DNA from: Bryobacteraceae bacterium
GTDB taxonomy: Bacteria > Acidobacteriota > Terriglobia > Bryobacterales > Bryobacteraceae
Direction of reading: 5' to 3'
DNA length: 64,000 nucleotides
Assembly: GCA_041394945.1 (NCBI GenBank)
Contig: JAWKHH010000005.1
Span: forward strand, 434,001-498,000
Both the position numbers and the translations under genes were made by a program. This document shows, piece after piece, positions 36,739-45,633 of this stretch. A model generated the notes under the pieces. It did no database searches and had not been told where the DNA came from. It was given only the letters and a program-made list of their open reading frames with translations. Every line of letters begins with the position of its first letter. Within the stretch, counting starts at the first letter, position 1.

Positions 36739-37848
36739 ATGATAAGGCTGACAAGATCCAGTTCTGTCTGGATTTTGGTCGCAACCAGCGGTCTTTGTCT
36801 GTATCTCTACCTTGAGACTGTTGTCCTTCGAAGACCCGTCATCCTCGATCAGTTGGTAAGTCGGGAACAACGCCAACTGCACCCGTTTATTGCAACCATA
36901 TTCACGACTGCAGTTCTTCACAGCTCAGCACTCTCGACCTCGTCTACAGTCCAAGAAGTCGGTTCCACCATCGATCGCGAGCAAGGCGTGCCCATGGTGC
37001 TGGGCGCGGCCTTTGGTACAACAGTGACATGCCTACTACTGAGCCTTGTATTTTTCTCCGGCAACACACGTTCCCGACAAGATAAGTACGGTGCTGAAAC
37101 CGCACTCCAACTGGCTGTCTGCCACGCGCTAATCAACGCGATGGGTTCGGTCCTTATTCTGGGCCTCGAGCTTCTATTCGGCATTCCCTCGACCTTTGCG
37201 GCGCGAATTGCGCCTTTGTTTAGGAGAATCCAGACCGTCCAGAACAGTCCACTCATTGACTTCAACTTCCCCCAGTGGGAACCATCCTCGATCACTTTGG
37301 CCTACGTTATCAGCGTCTTGATGCTTCTCGCTCTCGCTGGCATCGGCATATCCGTATCGCACCTCACCTCGGCTATTGACGAATTCGATGCCCGCACATC
37401 ACTGTCGTTGCCGATTGCCAGCCAACTACTGATGACGATCATCGCGACGGTGCTATTAAGATCGAGTTCAGTTGCGACCTGCATATTCGCCGCATTCTTC
37501 AGCCGAGCTGTCCGCAAGCTTGGTATCGATGAGACTGATTCGATACGAGGTGGCCTGCCAAAACTTGCGCTTGCGACAGCGATAGGTGCCAATTTGGGAA
37601 CAGCCGTAACCGCCATCGTTGTGGCTCTCGATTCGGCGTCACCAGGACCACTTGAAGTGGCCTTGGTCCATTGTCTCGCCAAGATGGGCGCGTTGACACT
37701 GTTTGGCCACAGATATGCCCTCCGAGCCATCCTCTTCGCAACCAAGAATCTCGCTCGTGGCGCTGTTGCATATCGGCCATTAGGTGTTGCAATTACCGTA
37801 GTTATATACTATCTGTTGCCTTTGATCGTTCTCCGAATCGAGATGTGA
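36739..37848 (+). CDS. Na+/Pi cotransporter-like membrane protein
   Basis: 369 aa, eight or more membrane segments. Two inverted-repeat-like halves each carry a Ser-rich motif: LHSSALSTSSTVQEV in the first and LLRSSSVATCIFAAFFS in the second, followed by GANLGTAVTAIVVAL, the pattern of the NptA/PNaS family (QSSSATT and GANIGTT in canonical members). The first Gln is His here and the PhoU-like C-terminal domain is absent. It would move phosphate or another anion with sodium, but substrate change is possible. Orphan within the accessory island, divergent from the 36579 gene. Confidence 0.65.
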   Translation: MIRLTRSSSVWILVATSGLCLYLYLETVVLRRPVILDQLVSREQRQLHPFIATIFTTAVLHSSALSTSSTVQEVGSTIDREQGVPMVLGAAFGTTVTCLLLSLVFFSGNTRSRQDKYGAETALQLAVCHALINAMGSVLILGLELLFGIPSTFAARIAPLFRRIQTVQNSPLIDFNFPQWEPSSITLAYVISVLMLLALAGIGISVSHLTSAIDEFDARTSLSLPIASQLLMTIIATVLLRSSSVATCIFAAFFSRAVRKLGIDETDSIRGGLPKLALATAIGANLGTAVTAIVVALDSASPGPLEVALVHCLAKMGALTLFGHRYALRAILFATKNLARGAVAYRPLGVAITVVIYYLLPLIVLRIEM

Positions 37849-37959
37849 CCACTGCTCCCGCTCGGCCTTTTTGGTCTAGAAGCCACCACATCGAGAATCA
37901 TGAACTGCGGCGGCTGTCTGTACACGCCGCCTGTACCCTTTTCATGAGCTGAGCAATGC

Positions 37960-38161
37960 GCCAAGACATTGATCAGCTCGGCCCGCTGGTCCGGAGTTCC
38001 TATTGCCCCCTGCGTTTCCGAACGCCTGGGGGGGACTCAAGCCCGGACTGGCGCGGCCCGTGACGAAAAGTCCCGTGGGGAGTTTGCGCCGTCACCAAGA
38101 GCGCCAGTACAGGGGATGACGTTCGTTGCGGAGGCCGGGACTTCCAGCCTGGAGGTGACTG
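37960..38161 (+). ncRNA. Structured left end of IS110 element, candidate bridge RNA region
   Basis: The 313 bases between the Na/Pi-like gene and the IS110 transposase (37849-38161) hold no gene. In it CCCCC-T-GCGTT (38006-38016) pairs with AACGC-CT-GGGGG (38021-38032) around a TCCG loop. IS110-group elements are known (IS621 work) to encode a bridge RNA in the left non-coding end just upstream of the recombinase, so this place fits. The extent given is a guess, no promoter was defined, and the element is decayed, so expression is doubtful. Confidence 0.35.
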
Positions 38162-39140
38162 ATGCCCGACAGCATTCGACACTACATCGGCATTGATTGG
38201 GCAACACAGAACCATCGCGTGACCGTTCTCAATCCGGAGGGCGATCTAACCGCCGAACGGGAGGTGGAGCACAGCGGCGCCGGGATCGCCCAGTTTCTCG
38301 ACTGGCTGCAGGGCCTACCTCATCTCAATGACCCAGCCGAGATCGCGATTGCCATCGAGACGCTGCGCGGCGCTTGGGTGGAAAGCGCGTGCGAACGCGG
38401 GCATCGCGTCTTTTCGATCAACCCAAAGCAATGGGACCGTTTTCGCGATCGTCATACCGTCGCCGGCGGCAAGGATGACCGGCGCGATGCCTATGTCGGC
38501 GCCGACGCACTTCGCACCGATCGCCATCTGTTTCACGAAGTAAGGCTCGACGATCCGCACATTCTCAGGATTCGGACCTTTCGCGGCTCGACGACGATCT
38601 TCGGCAGGACTTTAACCGTGTCGCCAATCAGTTCCGCGCGCATTACTATCTCCAGGTGTTCACGCTCTGCCCCTCAGTGAGCCCTGGCTTTGGGATCTCA
38701 TTGAAGTCGCGCCGCTACCGGCGATCGGTGCGAAGGTCACAAAGGCCCGGATCGAACGAGTTCTCAAACGGAACCGGATTCGCCGGCTGGATGCGAAAAC
38801 CATTCAGCAGACTCTTGGCGAACGATCTCTCGCCGTGGCGCCGGGCACGGCCGAGGCGGCCTCCGAGCATGCGCTGCTGCTGCTACCACAGCTTCGCTTA
38901 CTCCATCCGCAGCGCGCGGAGGTCGCTCATCGCATCCAGCAAGTCCTTGAGGAAATGGCGCAACCCGTCGATGGCGAAACAGAAAAGCATCGTGACGTGA
39001 CCCTCCTGCTCTCCTTGCCGGGTGTTGGCCGGGTGACCGCCGCCACGATGCTTGCGGAAGCTTCTCAGGCGCCCGCGACACTCTCGAGACCAACTCCGGG
39101 TGGCAGGCCATGGGCACGGTCACGGTTCCCTGACGCGGCC
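38162..39140 (+). pseudogene. IS110-family transposase, frameshifted remnant
   Basis: Begins intact: YIGIDWATQNHRVTVLNPEG (first RuvC-like Asp), then AIETLRGAWVES and GGKDDRRDAYVGADALRTDR. After 38580 the sense continues in a second frame (SRLDDDLRQDFNRVANQF), and from about 38673 in a third (EPWLWDLIEVAPLPAIGAK, VAPGTAEAASEHALLLLPQ, LSLPGVGRVTAATMLAEAS). The C-terminal part with the catalytic Ser region is not readable; homology fades near 39100-39140 just before the AraC gene. At least two frameshifts and a lost 3' end make it non-functional. The recombinase would have moved the element as a circle without terminal inverted repeats. Confidence 0.85.
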
Positions 39141-39247
39141 GCGAGTTCGTGGCGTATTCGGCCACCCGCAGCGGCCTCCGTAAGCTTCGGCCGGGGCCGC
39201 TGGCGCCAAGACAAGCCCGGCGACTGGGCGACAATAGCGATGGAACT

Positions 39248-40078
39248 ATGCAACTGCGCTGCCGGAAGCCCCATCCGCCGCTCGACGCCTTCGTCGAGAC
39301 GATGTGGATCGCGCAGAGCGAGCCGCGGCCGTTCGCGCTTGAACGCCTGCTGCCCACCGGCTCGGCTTCGCTTATCGTCAACCTAGGTGAGGATCAGGTA
39401 CGCCGCTACCATTTCGATCCGCGCCGGGTGATGGAAACCAATCCCGGCGCCGTGCTGGCAGGGACGTCCTCCCGCTACGCCGTCATCGACACTCGCGAGC
39501 AGGAGTATGTGGCCGGCGTCGCGTTCCGGTGCGGCGGAACCGCACCGTTTTTCCGGACGCCCGCCCACGAAACGCGGGACGCCGATGTCTCGCTACAGGC
39601 GCTTTGGGGGCGCTCGCGAGCGACGCGGCTCCGGGATCGCCTTCTCGCCGCCGCAGGGCCCGACGCGGAGCTCGACGCGCTCGAAGCGGAACTGATGGAG
39701 GCGCTGACGCCCGCGCGTCCCCACGCAGCGGTCCTCTACGCGCTGGCCCGGTTCGGCCAGGGGGCGAGCGTCGCCGCGGTCGCCGAGGCCGCCGGACTGA
39801 GCGCGAAGCGGTTCATCGAGCGGTTCAAGACCGATACCGGGCTCACGCCCAAGCGCCACATCCGGCTCGTTCGCTTCCGCCGGGCGCTTGCCCGGGCTCA
39901 CGCGGGGGTCAACGTCGAATGGGCGCGCCTGGCGGCCGACTGCGGCTACTATGACCAAGCCCATTTTGTCCGCGACTTCCGGGACTTCTCGGGAATCGCG
40001 CCCTCCGGCTACGCCTCCGCCCGGACAGTCTTCGAAAACCACGTCAAATTCGTACAAGACACCCGAGCCAAAGCGTGA
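39248..40078 (+). CDS. AraC-family transcriptional regulator
   Basis: 276 aa from the ATG at 39248; the reading frame is open further upstream but that part is IS110-flanking DNA. N-terminal DUF6597-like sensing domain (PPLDAFVETMWIAQS, LLPTGSASLIVNLG) and C-terminal AraC helix-turn-helix pair: SVAAVAEAAGLSAKRFIERFK and WARLAADCGYYDQAHFVRDFR. Probably controls the VOC-protein gene that follows 12 bases later. The decayed IS lies directly upstream and may have removed or replaced the native promoter. Confidence 0.85.
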   Translation: MQLRCRKPHPPLDAFVETMWIAQSEPRPFALERLLPTGSASLIVNLGEDQVRRYHFDPRRVMETNPGAVLAGTSSRYAVIDTREQEYVAGVAFRCGGTAPFFRTPAHETRDADVSLQALWGRSRATRLRDRLLAAAGPDAELDALEAELMEALTPARPHAAVLYALARFGQGASVAAVAEAAGLSAKRFIERFKTDTGLTPKRHIRLVRFRRALARAHAGVNVEWARLAADCGYYDQAHFVRDFRDFSGIAPSGYASARTVFENHVKFVQDTRAKA

Positions 40079-40090
40079 GATGCTGCCGTC

Positions 40091-40477
40091 ATGGCAGACA
40101 CCATGGACACCTACCGAACCGTTACCCCCTACCTCTGCGTTCCGGATGGCGACGCCGAGCTGGCATTCATCTCGCGCGCTTTCGGCGGCGTTGAGACGCT
40201 ATGCTCGCGGACCGACGCGGGCGCGGTGATGCATGCCGAGATCAAGATCGGCGATTCGCTGGTGATGCTCGGGCAGGCGAACGAGCACGCGAAGGCAAGG
40301 AGCGCCGCACTCTACCTTTGGGTACCCGACGTGGACGCCACGTACGCCAAAGCGCTGGCGGCGGGGGCGAAGTCGGAATCGGCGCCGGAGGACAAACCAT
40401 ACGGGCACAGGAACGCGGGAGTGATTGATGCGAACGGGATCACGTGGTGGATCGGGAGTCCCGTGAAGGCGTCCTGA
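40091..40477 (+). CDS. VOC-fold (PhnB/glyoxalase-like) protein
   Basis: 128 aa with the two beta-alpha-beta-beta-beta halves of the VOC superfamily: VTPYLCVPDGDAELAFISRAFG, VMHAEIKIGDSLVMLG and ALYLWVPDVDATYAKALAAG, ending DANGITWWIG. His and Glu positions for a metal are partly kept. Such proteins act as dioxygenases, isomerases or antibiotic-binding proteins; no substrate can be given. Paired with the AraC gene. Confidence 0.8.
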   Translation: MADTMDTYRTVTPYLCVPDGDAELAFISRAFGGVETLCSRTDAGAVMHAEIKIGDSLVMLGQANEHAKARSAALYLWVPDVDATYAKALAAGAKSESAPEDKPYGHRNAGVIDANGITWWIGSPVKAS

Positions 40478-40593
40478 GGAGTTGGGGATTCATCGGATGG
40501 CCTATCGAGTGGCCGAGCGTCGCGGCTGAGATAAAATGAGACGATGGGGCGTCAGGCGTCCCCGCCGTGGTCTCCTCCACGTTTCACCCTGCC

Positions 40594-43500
40594 ATGAACC
40601 ATCCGTCCGCCATGAAGTTGCAGCCAGAAGACCTGTATACCCGCGAAGGCCTCGTGCGCCTTGACGCGCGCTTCCTCGATTTCCTCGGGGAGGCAAACGC
40701 CGGCGTTCGCAGCCGGTTGTTGGAGGGACGGGCCAACCCGGAGTCCGTCGCCGGGAAAGAGTACTCGCAGCTTTTGCTGGACGTCGCGCCGTTCGTCGGC
40801 GATTTCCTCGCCAGTATTTTCGGGGTTGAGGCAGAAGTGGCCGCGCTGCGGCAGCGGCATTCCGACTTCACACCGGCCTACGAGGTGAAGCGGCAGTTCG
40901 TACAACGGCGTGCGCTCGCCAAGATCAACGAGACCCACGCAATGGGGCTCGACGGGGCGATGTTGACGGCGCAGCTCGAGGCGCTGTTCGGTGAGCCAGT
41001 CACCGAGGACGCCTACGTAGCGCATGTCACGCGCTGGCTCACCGAGGAGGCCGTGCACGAACCGGAATTGGCGCTGGCGGCGCAGTATGCGGCATGGGCG
41101 GCTCTTACGCCGTCGGGCAGGAAACGGCATCGCGACGGACTCATCTTCAAGCGCCCACACAAAGTGGACCCGTACCACCTGGTGCCGGTGGACCAGATCA
41201 CGGTTGCGCCTCCGCCGGGGAATCCTCCGGAGAAGGCGGCGGCGGCAGTCCAGCTCGCTCCCGACCGGTGGCGCCACCGGGAAGGGTTCGCGCTCACCGA
41301 TCACGGCATGGGTCTGCACGGGGCTCTTGACCAGGCGCACTATTGCATCAAGTGCCACAACCAGGGCAAGGATTCCTGCTCGCACGGGCTCGCCGAGAAG
41401 ACGGGCGAGTTCAAGAAGTCCGTCTTCGGGGTGACGCTCGCCGGGTGCCCGCTCGAGGAGCGGATTTCGGAGATGAACGTCCTCAAGGAAGAGGGCTTTC
41501 CGATGGCGGCGCTGGCGGTGGCCACCCTCGACAATCCGATGTGCGCCGGCACTGGCCACCGCATTTGCAACGACTGCATGAAGTCCTGCATTTTCCAGAA
41601 GCAGGAGCCCGTGGACATTCCGCAGATCGAGACCCGGACGCTCAAGGACGTGCTCGACCTCCCGTGGGGCTTCGAAATCTACAGCCTCTTGACACGCTGG
41701 AACCCGCTGAACCTGGCGCGGCCGGTACCGCTTGCATCGAGCGGATACAAGGTCCTCGTGGTGGGGTTGGGACCCGCCGGGTTCACACTGGCGCACCATC
41801 TGATGAACGACGGCCACACGGTGGTGGGCGTGGACGGATTGAAGATCGAGCCGCTGCCGGAGGATATTTCTGGCGTGGACGTGCGCGGGCGGCGGGCGCC
41901 ATTCCGGCTGATCCGTGACGTGAACGAGCTCTACGAGGGCCTCGGCGACCGCGTGCTGGCCGGGTTCGGCGGCGTTGCCGAGTACGGCATTACGGTGCGG
42001 TGGAACAAGAACTACCTGAAGCTGATCCGGCTGCTGCTCGAGCGGCGGGCGCAGTTCGCGATGTTCGGCGGGATCCGGTTCGGCGGCACGATCACGCCCG
42101 AGTCGGCATTCGAGCTCGGCTTCGATCACATCGCGATGTGCATGGGCGCCGGCAAGCCGACCGTGGTTCCGATGAAGAACGGTCTGGCTCGCGGGGTGAG
42201 GCAGGCGTCCGATTTCCTGATGGCGCTGCAGTTGACCGGAGCCGCCAAAGCGGACACGATCGCGAATCTGCAGATCCGGATGCCGGTGGTGGTGATCGGC
42301 GGCGGGCTGACGGCGGTGGACACGGCGACAGAATCGCTAGCCTACTACGTCGTGCAGGTGGAGAAGTTCCTGGCGCGATACGAGGCGCTGGCGGCCGAAC
42401 AGGGTGAAGAGTCGGTTCGAGCCGGGTGGACCGAAGAGGATCGGGAGGCGGGCGAGGAGTTTCTGGCGCACGGCCGGGCGATTCGCGCCGAGCGGGAAGC
42501 GGCGGCGCGGGAGGGCCGGGAGCCGAATCTGATCGGGCTCTTGCAATCGTGGGGCGGAGTGACGATCGCCTACCGGCGGCGGCTGGTGGATTCGCCGAGC
42601 TACACACTGAACCACGAGGAAGTGTACAAGGCGCTCGAAGAGGGGATCTGGTTTGCAGAGGGGCTTTCCCCTACGGAAGTAGAAATTAATCGCTTCGGGG
42701 CGGCGAAGGCGCTACGGTTCGGTCGGTCGCGTTGGGATGCTCAGCAGGGGAAGCTGGTGGCGGACGAGGGCGAGACGGTTCTGGCAGCGCATACGATCCT
42801 GGTGGCTGCGGGCACGCAACCGAACACGGTGCTCGCCCGAGAATTTCCTACAGAAGTAGTGGTTGACGGTAAGTACTTCCAGGCATTGGATGAAGAAGGC
42901 AAGCCAGTGAAGCCGGAGCGGGTGACGAAACCGTCGGCTTCGCGCGTATTGACGGCCCTGCACGAAGACGGGACAGCCATGAGCTTTTTCGGCGACCTTC
43001 ACCCCTCGTACTCGGGGAATGTAGTGAAAGCGATGGCCAGCGCCAAGCAGGGGTATCCGGTGGTTACGAGGATCCTGGCGCGCCGGGAACCGATCGGCCC
43101 AGCGCCGGAGGTGCTGCTGGCCAAGCTCAACCACGAGATGCGGGCTACGGTTCACGAAGTCAGGCGACTGACGCCTACGATTGTAGAAGTCGTCGTGAAG
43201 GCGCCCATGGCAGCGCGGGCGTTCCACCCCGGCCAGTTCTATCGCCTGCAGAATTACGAGACCTTCGCCACCAAGGTGGACGGAACGTTGCTGGCGATGG
43301 AGGGGCTCGCGCTCACGGGCGCGTCGGTGGACCCCGAGCACGGCTTGCTTTCGACGATCGTGCTCGAAATGGGCGGGTCGTCGGACCTGTGCGCGCGGTT
43401 GAAGCCTGGCGAGCCGGTGATCCTGATGGGCCCGACTGGCACGCCGACGGAGACGCCCGCGAACGAGAACGTGATCCTGGTGGGCGGCGGCCTGGGCAAC

Positions 43501-44133
43501 GCGGTCCTGTTCTCGATCGGCCAACGGCTGCGGGCCGAGGGCTCACGCGTGATCTATTTCGCGGGATACAAAAAGATCGAAGACCGGTATAAGATCGACG
43601 AGATCGAGCGCGCCGCCGACGTCGTCGTCTGGTGCTGCGACGAAGCGCCGGGGTTCGCTCCCACGCGCGGGCAGGACAAGACGATTGTCTCCAACATCGT
43701 GGAGGCGATGGCGGCGTACGCGCGCGGCGATCTTGGGCCGACGGAGATCCCGCTGGCTGGCGCCAAGCGGCTGATCGCGATCGGGTCCGACGGGATGATG
43801 GCGGCGGTGGCGCGCGCCCGGCGGACGGTGCTCGAGCCGTACCTCGACGACGGGCACGTCGCCATCGGCAGCATCAATTCACCGATGCAGTGCATGATGA
43901 AGGAGATTTGCGCCCAGTGCCTGCAGGTTCACAAGGATCCGGCGACGGGCGCCGAGACGGTGGTGTTCTCGTGTTTCAACCAGGACCAGTCTCTCGATAA
44001 CGTCGATTTCGCGAATTTGCGCTCCCGGCTGCAGCAGAATTCCGTCCAGGAGAAGGTCACCAAACGGTGGATCGCCCGGTGCCTCCGCCTCTCGGCGGGA
44101 TCGCAGGCGCCCCAGCCCGTCCTTTCGCGATAA
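40594..44133 (+). CDS. Giant NfnB/GltD-like and FNR-like fusion oxidoreductase
   Basis: About 1179 aa; ATG at 40594 or 40612 are both possible, a GTG at 40567 less so. Residues 1-240 are helical and unknown. Residues 250-330 hold Cys sets (CIKCHNQGKDSC, CAGTGHRICNDCMKSC) like the 4Fe-4S N-domain of GltD/NfnB. Two Rossmann motifs follow, VLVVGLGPAGFTLAH (about 386) and VVVIGGGLTAVDTATE (about 564), for FAD and NAD(P). From about 846 an FNR/PyrK-like module runs (FHPGQFYRLQN, LVGGGLGNAV) and ends with MQCMMKEICAQC near 1098 plus a later Cys, a 2Fe-2S-type set. The layout equals NfnB plus NfnA in one chain, in that order, so it may pass electrons between NAD(P)H and ferredoxin-like carriers, possibly with bifurcation. 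Soluble, single gene. Confidence 0.8.
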   Translation: MNHPSAMKLQPEDLYTREGLVRLDARFLDFLGEANAGVRSRLLEGRANPESVAGKEYSQLLLDVAPFVGDFLASIFGVEAEVAALRQRHSDFTPAYEVKRQFVQRRALAKINETHAMGLDGAMLTAQLEALFGEPVTEDAYVAHVTRWLTEEAVHEPELALAAQYAAWAALTPSGRKRHRDGLIFKRPHKVDPYHLVPVDQITVAPPPGNPPEKAAAAVQLAPDRWRHREGFALTDHGMGLHGALDQAHYCIKCHNQGKDSCSHGLAEKTGEFKKSVFGVTLAGCPLEERISEMNVLKEEGFPMAALAVATLDNPMCAGTGHRICNDCMKSCIFQKQEPVDIPQIETRTLKDVLDLPWGFEIYSLLTRWNPLNLARPVPLASSGYKVLVVGLGPAGFTLAHHLMNDGHTVVGVDGLKIEPLPEDISGVDVRGRRAPFRLIRDVNELYEGLGDRVLAGFGGVAEYGITVRWNKNYLKLIRLLLERRAQFAMFGGIRFGGTITPESAFELGFDHIAMCMGAGKPTVVPMKNGLARGVRQASDFLMALQLTGAAKADTIANLQIRMPVVVIGGGLTAVDTATESLAYYVVQVEKFLARYEALAAEQGEESVRAGWTEEDREAGEEFLAHGRAIRAEREAAAREGREPNLIGLLQSWGGVTIAYRRRLVDSPSYTLNHEEVYKALEEGIWFAEGLSPTEVEINRFGAAKALRFGRSRWDAQQGKLVADEGETVLAAHTILVAAGTQPNTVLAREFPTEVVVDGKYFQALDEEGKPVKPERVTKPSASRVLTALHEDGTAMSFFGDLHPSYSGNVVKAMASAKQGYPVVTRILARREPIGPAPEVLLAKLNHEMRATVHEVRRLTPTIVEVVVKAPMAARAFHPGQFYRLQNYETFATKVDGTLLAMEGLALTGASVDPEHGLLSTIVLEMGGSSDLCARLKPGEPVILMGPTGTPTETPANENVILVGGGLGNAVLFSIGQRLRAEGSRVIYFAGYKKIEDRYKIDEIERAADVVVWCCDEAPGFAPTRGQDKTIVSNIVEAMAAYARGDLGPTEIPLAGAKRLIAIGSDGMMAAVARARRTVLEPYLDDGHVAIGSINSPMQCMMKEICAQCLQVHKDPATGAETVVFSCFNQDQSLDNVDFANLRSRLQQNSVQEKVTKRWIARCLRLSAGSQAPQPVLSR

Positions 44134-44198
44134 CAGGTTGCGGACCAGAACCGCCGCCCGGGAAGTTTCGCGCGGTGATATCCCGAGTGGCGCGGCCC

Positions 44199-45140
44199 CT
44201 ACGCGAACCAGCGCACGCCAGTTAGGGCCAGCGCAAGGCTCGCGAGGTAGAGCCACGCTAGCCGGTTCGCGAAATTGAACGTGTAGCCGATGCCGAAGCG
44301 CCGCTCCACCATGAACGCGGGGTCGTCGGGGTTGTAGTAGAACTGTCCCCAATACCAGCAGCGATCCGGCGTTGAGTCGCCGCCGCTGCCTCTCTCGGCC
44401 GACAGGCGGAAGATCGGGATGGCGAACGCCACCAACGGAATCAGGGGCAGGACCGGAAAGACCCACGGCGGAATACCGGCGCCGTCGAGCGAAGGCCGGA
44501 GCGCCACGGACGCGAAGACCACTGCCATCACGGACGCCATTGCTTCCAGGAACCGGATGTTGGCGTGCTGGAACCTACGGGTCCAATCGGCGCTTTCTCC
44601 GGCCGGACGTGGCGTGCCCCAAAGGATGCCGGCAACCGCCACGACCAGAGAGAACGAGACGACGGCGCCGGCGAGCAGCGGTTCGGCGGTTAACTTTTCG
44701 CTTCCTCGCAGCCACATGGCGGCCATCGCCGCGGCGGCGAGGATCGCAAAAGGCAGCAGCGATCCGGCAAGCATCCAGCCGGATACGCTGAAGGGCGTGA
44801 GACTTGCGGCCCGCGGTTCCGGTGCGATGGCGTGCGGGGCGATCTCCCGGTTGCCGGCGGCAAAGGCGAGAATCGATGCCATAGTCACCGCGAGCAAGGC
44901 CAAGGTGCCCGCTCCGGGTCCGCCTCCGAGCAGCGCCGCTGCGGCGAGGCTGGCTGCGGTGACGAGCCAGACGCGGAAACGGTATCGGCGCAGTGCAGCG
45001 CGGCCCTCCGGCGCGTCCTGAAATCGCGGTGGAGACGTTGCGCCGAAGAACAGATTTTCCCGCCCCCAGCGCGGCATCCAGTTGTAGATCAGCGCCAGGA
45101 TTAGAGGCGGCGAGAGTTTCGAAATCGCTTCGAGCGTCAT
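44199..45140 (-). CDS. DUF1648/DUF5808-like membrane protein
   Basis: 313 aa, six or more membrane segments (LVTAASLAAAALLGG, MLAGSLLPFAILAAAAMA, SFSLVVAVAGILWG, WVFPVLPLIPLVAFAIP). The C-terminal YWGQFYYNPDDPAFMVERRFGIGYTFNFAN-type block, seen here in pieces, is the DUF5808 signature found in proteins paired with small GntR regulators. Start at 45140 overlaps the stop of the GntR gene by four bases. The long in-frame extension upstream is the regulator gene read in another frame. Possibly a transporter or sensor of cell-envelope stress; function unknown. Confidence 0.75.
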   Translation of the reverse strand: MTLEAISKLSPPLILALIYNWMPRWGRENLFFGATSPPRFQDAPEGRAALRRYRFRVWLVTAASLAAAALLGGGPGAGTLALLAVTMASILAFAAGNREIAPHAIAPEPRAASLTPFSVSGWMLAGSLLPFAILAAAAMAAMWLRGSEKLTAEPLLAGAVVSFSLVVAVAGILWGTPRPAGESADWTRRFQHANIRFLEAMASVMAVVFASVALRPSLDGAGIPPWVFPVLPLIPLVAFAIPIFRLSAERGSGGDSTPDRCWYWGQFYYNPDDPAFMVERRFGIGYTFNFANRLAWLYLASLALALTGVRWFA

Positions 45141-45538
45141 TGCGATCCTTTCTGCCAGGCGGCAGCGGCGGCGTTCAACTCCCGCGCGATCTGCGCCGGC
45201 GTGAAGCCCTCGGCGCGCATTTCGGCGATCAGGTGACGCAAGCGCTCGCGAAAGCGCCGCTCGGCCTGCTTGGGCGGTTTGGGGGCTTCCCCGCGTTCCG
45301 CAACGCGGGCGGCCCGGCCATGTGACACGTCGAGGAAGCCCTCTTCGGCCAGCAGCCGGTAGGCTTCCGCGACGGTATTGAAATGCACGCCGAGATCGAC
45401 CGCGAGGCGGCGCACCGATGGCAGCTCGGCGCCGGGCGCCAGCGCGCCTTCGACGATGAGCGTGCGGATCTGGTGGAGGATCTGGCGGTAGGCCGGGTCC
45501 TGCGAGTCCGGTACGATGCGTATGGTGGGCGCGGCCAT
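45137..45538 (-). CDS. GntR-family (YtrA subfamily) regulator
   Basis: 133 aa. Winged helix with PAYRQILHQIRTLIVEGALAPG, LPSVRRLAVDLGVHFNTVAEAYRLL and LAEEGFLDVSHGR, then a short C-terminal helix without a ligand domain, as in YtrA. It is the first gene of a two-gene unit with the membrane protein. A perfect 11-bp inverted repeat lies 6-33 bases upstream of its start and is very likely its operator. Confidence 0.88.
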   Translation of the reverse strand: MAAPTIRIVPDSQDPAYRQILHQIRTLIVEGALAPGAELPSVRRLAVDLGVHFNTVAEAYRLLAEEGFLDVSHGRAARVAERGEAPKPPKQAERRFRERLRHLIAEMRAEGFTPAQIARELNAAAAAWQKGSQ

Positions 45539-45543
45539 CGGTT

Positions 45544-45571
45544 CTGTATACTGTACACATACAGTATACAG
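45544..45571. promoter_or_regulatory. Perfect inverted repeat operator for the GntR regulator
   Basis: CTGTATACTGT (45544-45554), ACACAT spacer, ACAGTATACAG (45561-45571): an exact 11-bp inverted repeat with a 17-base centre-to-centre distance. It contains TATACT/TATACA hexamers in both directions that could act as -10 boxes, so binding would block the promoter. It lies between the GntR gene and the divergent mannonate-dehydratase-like gene and may control both. Confidence 0.85.
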
Positions 45572-45633
45572 TCTTCTCTTCCGCCGCGCAAATGAAATCC
45601 GCGGGTACAATGTGAGGCCGGAGGTGCGTGAAA

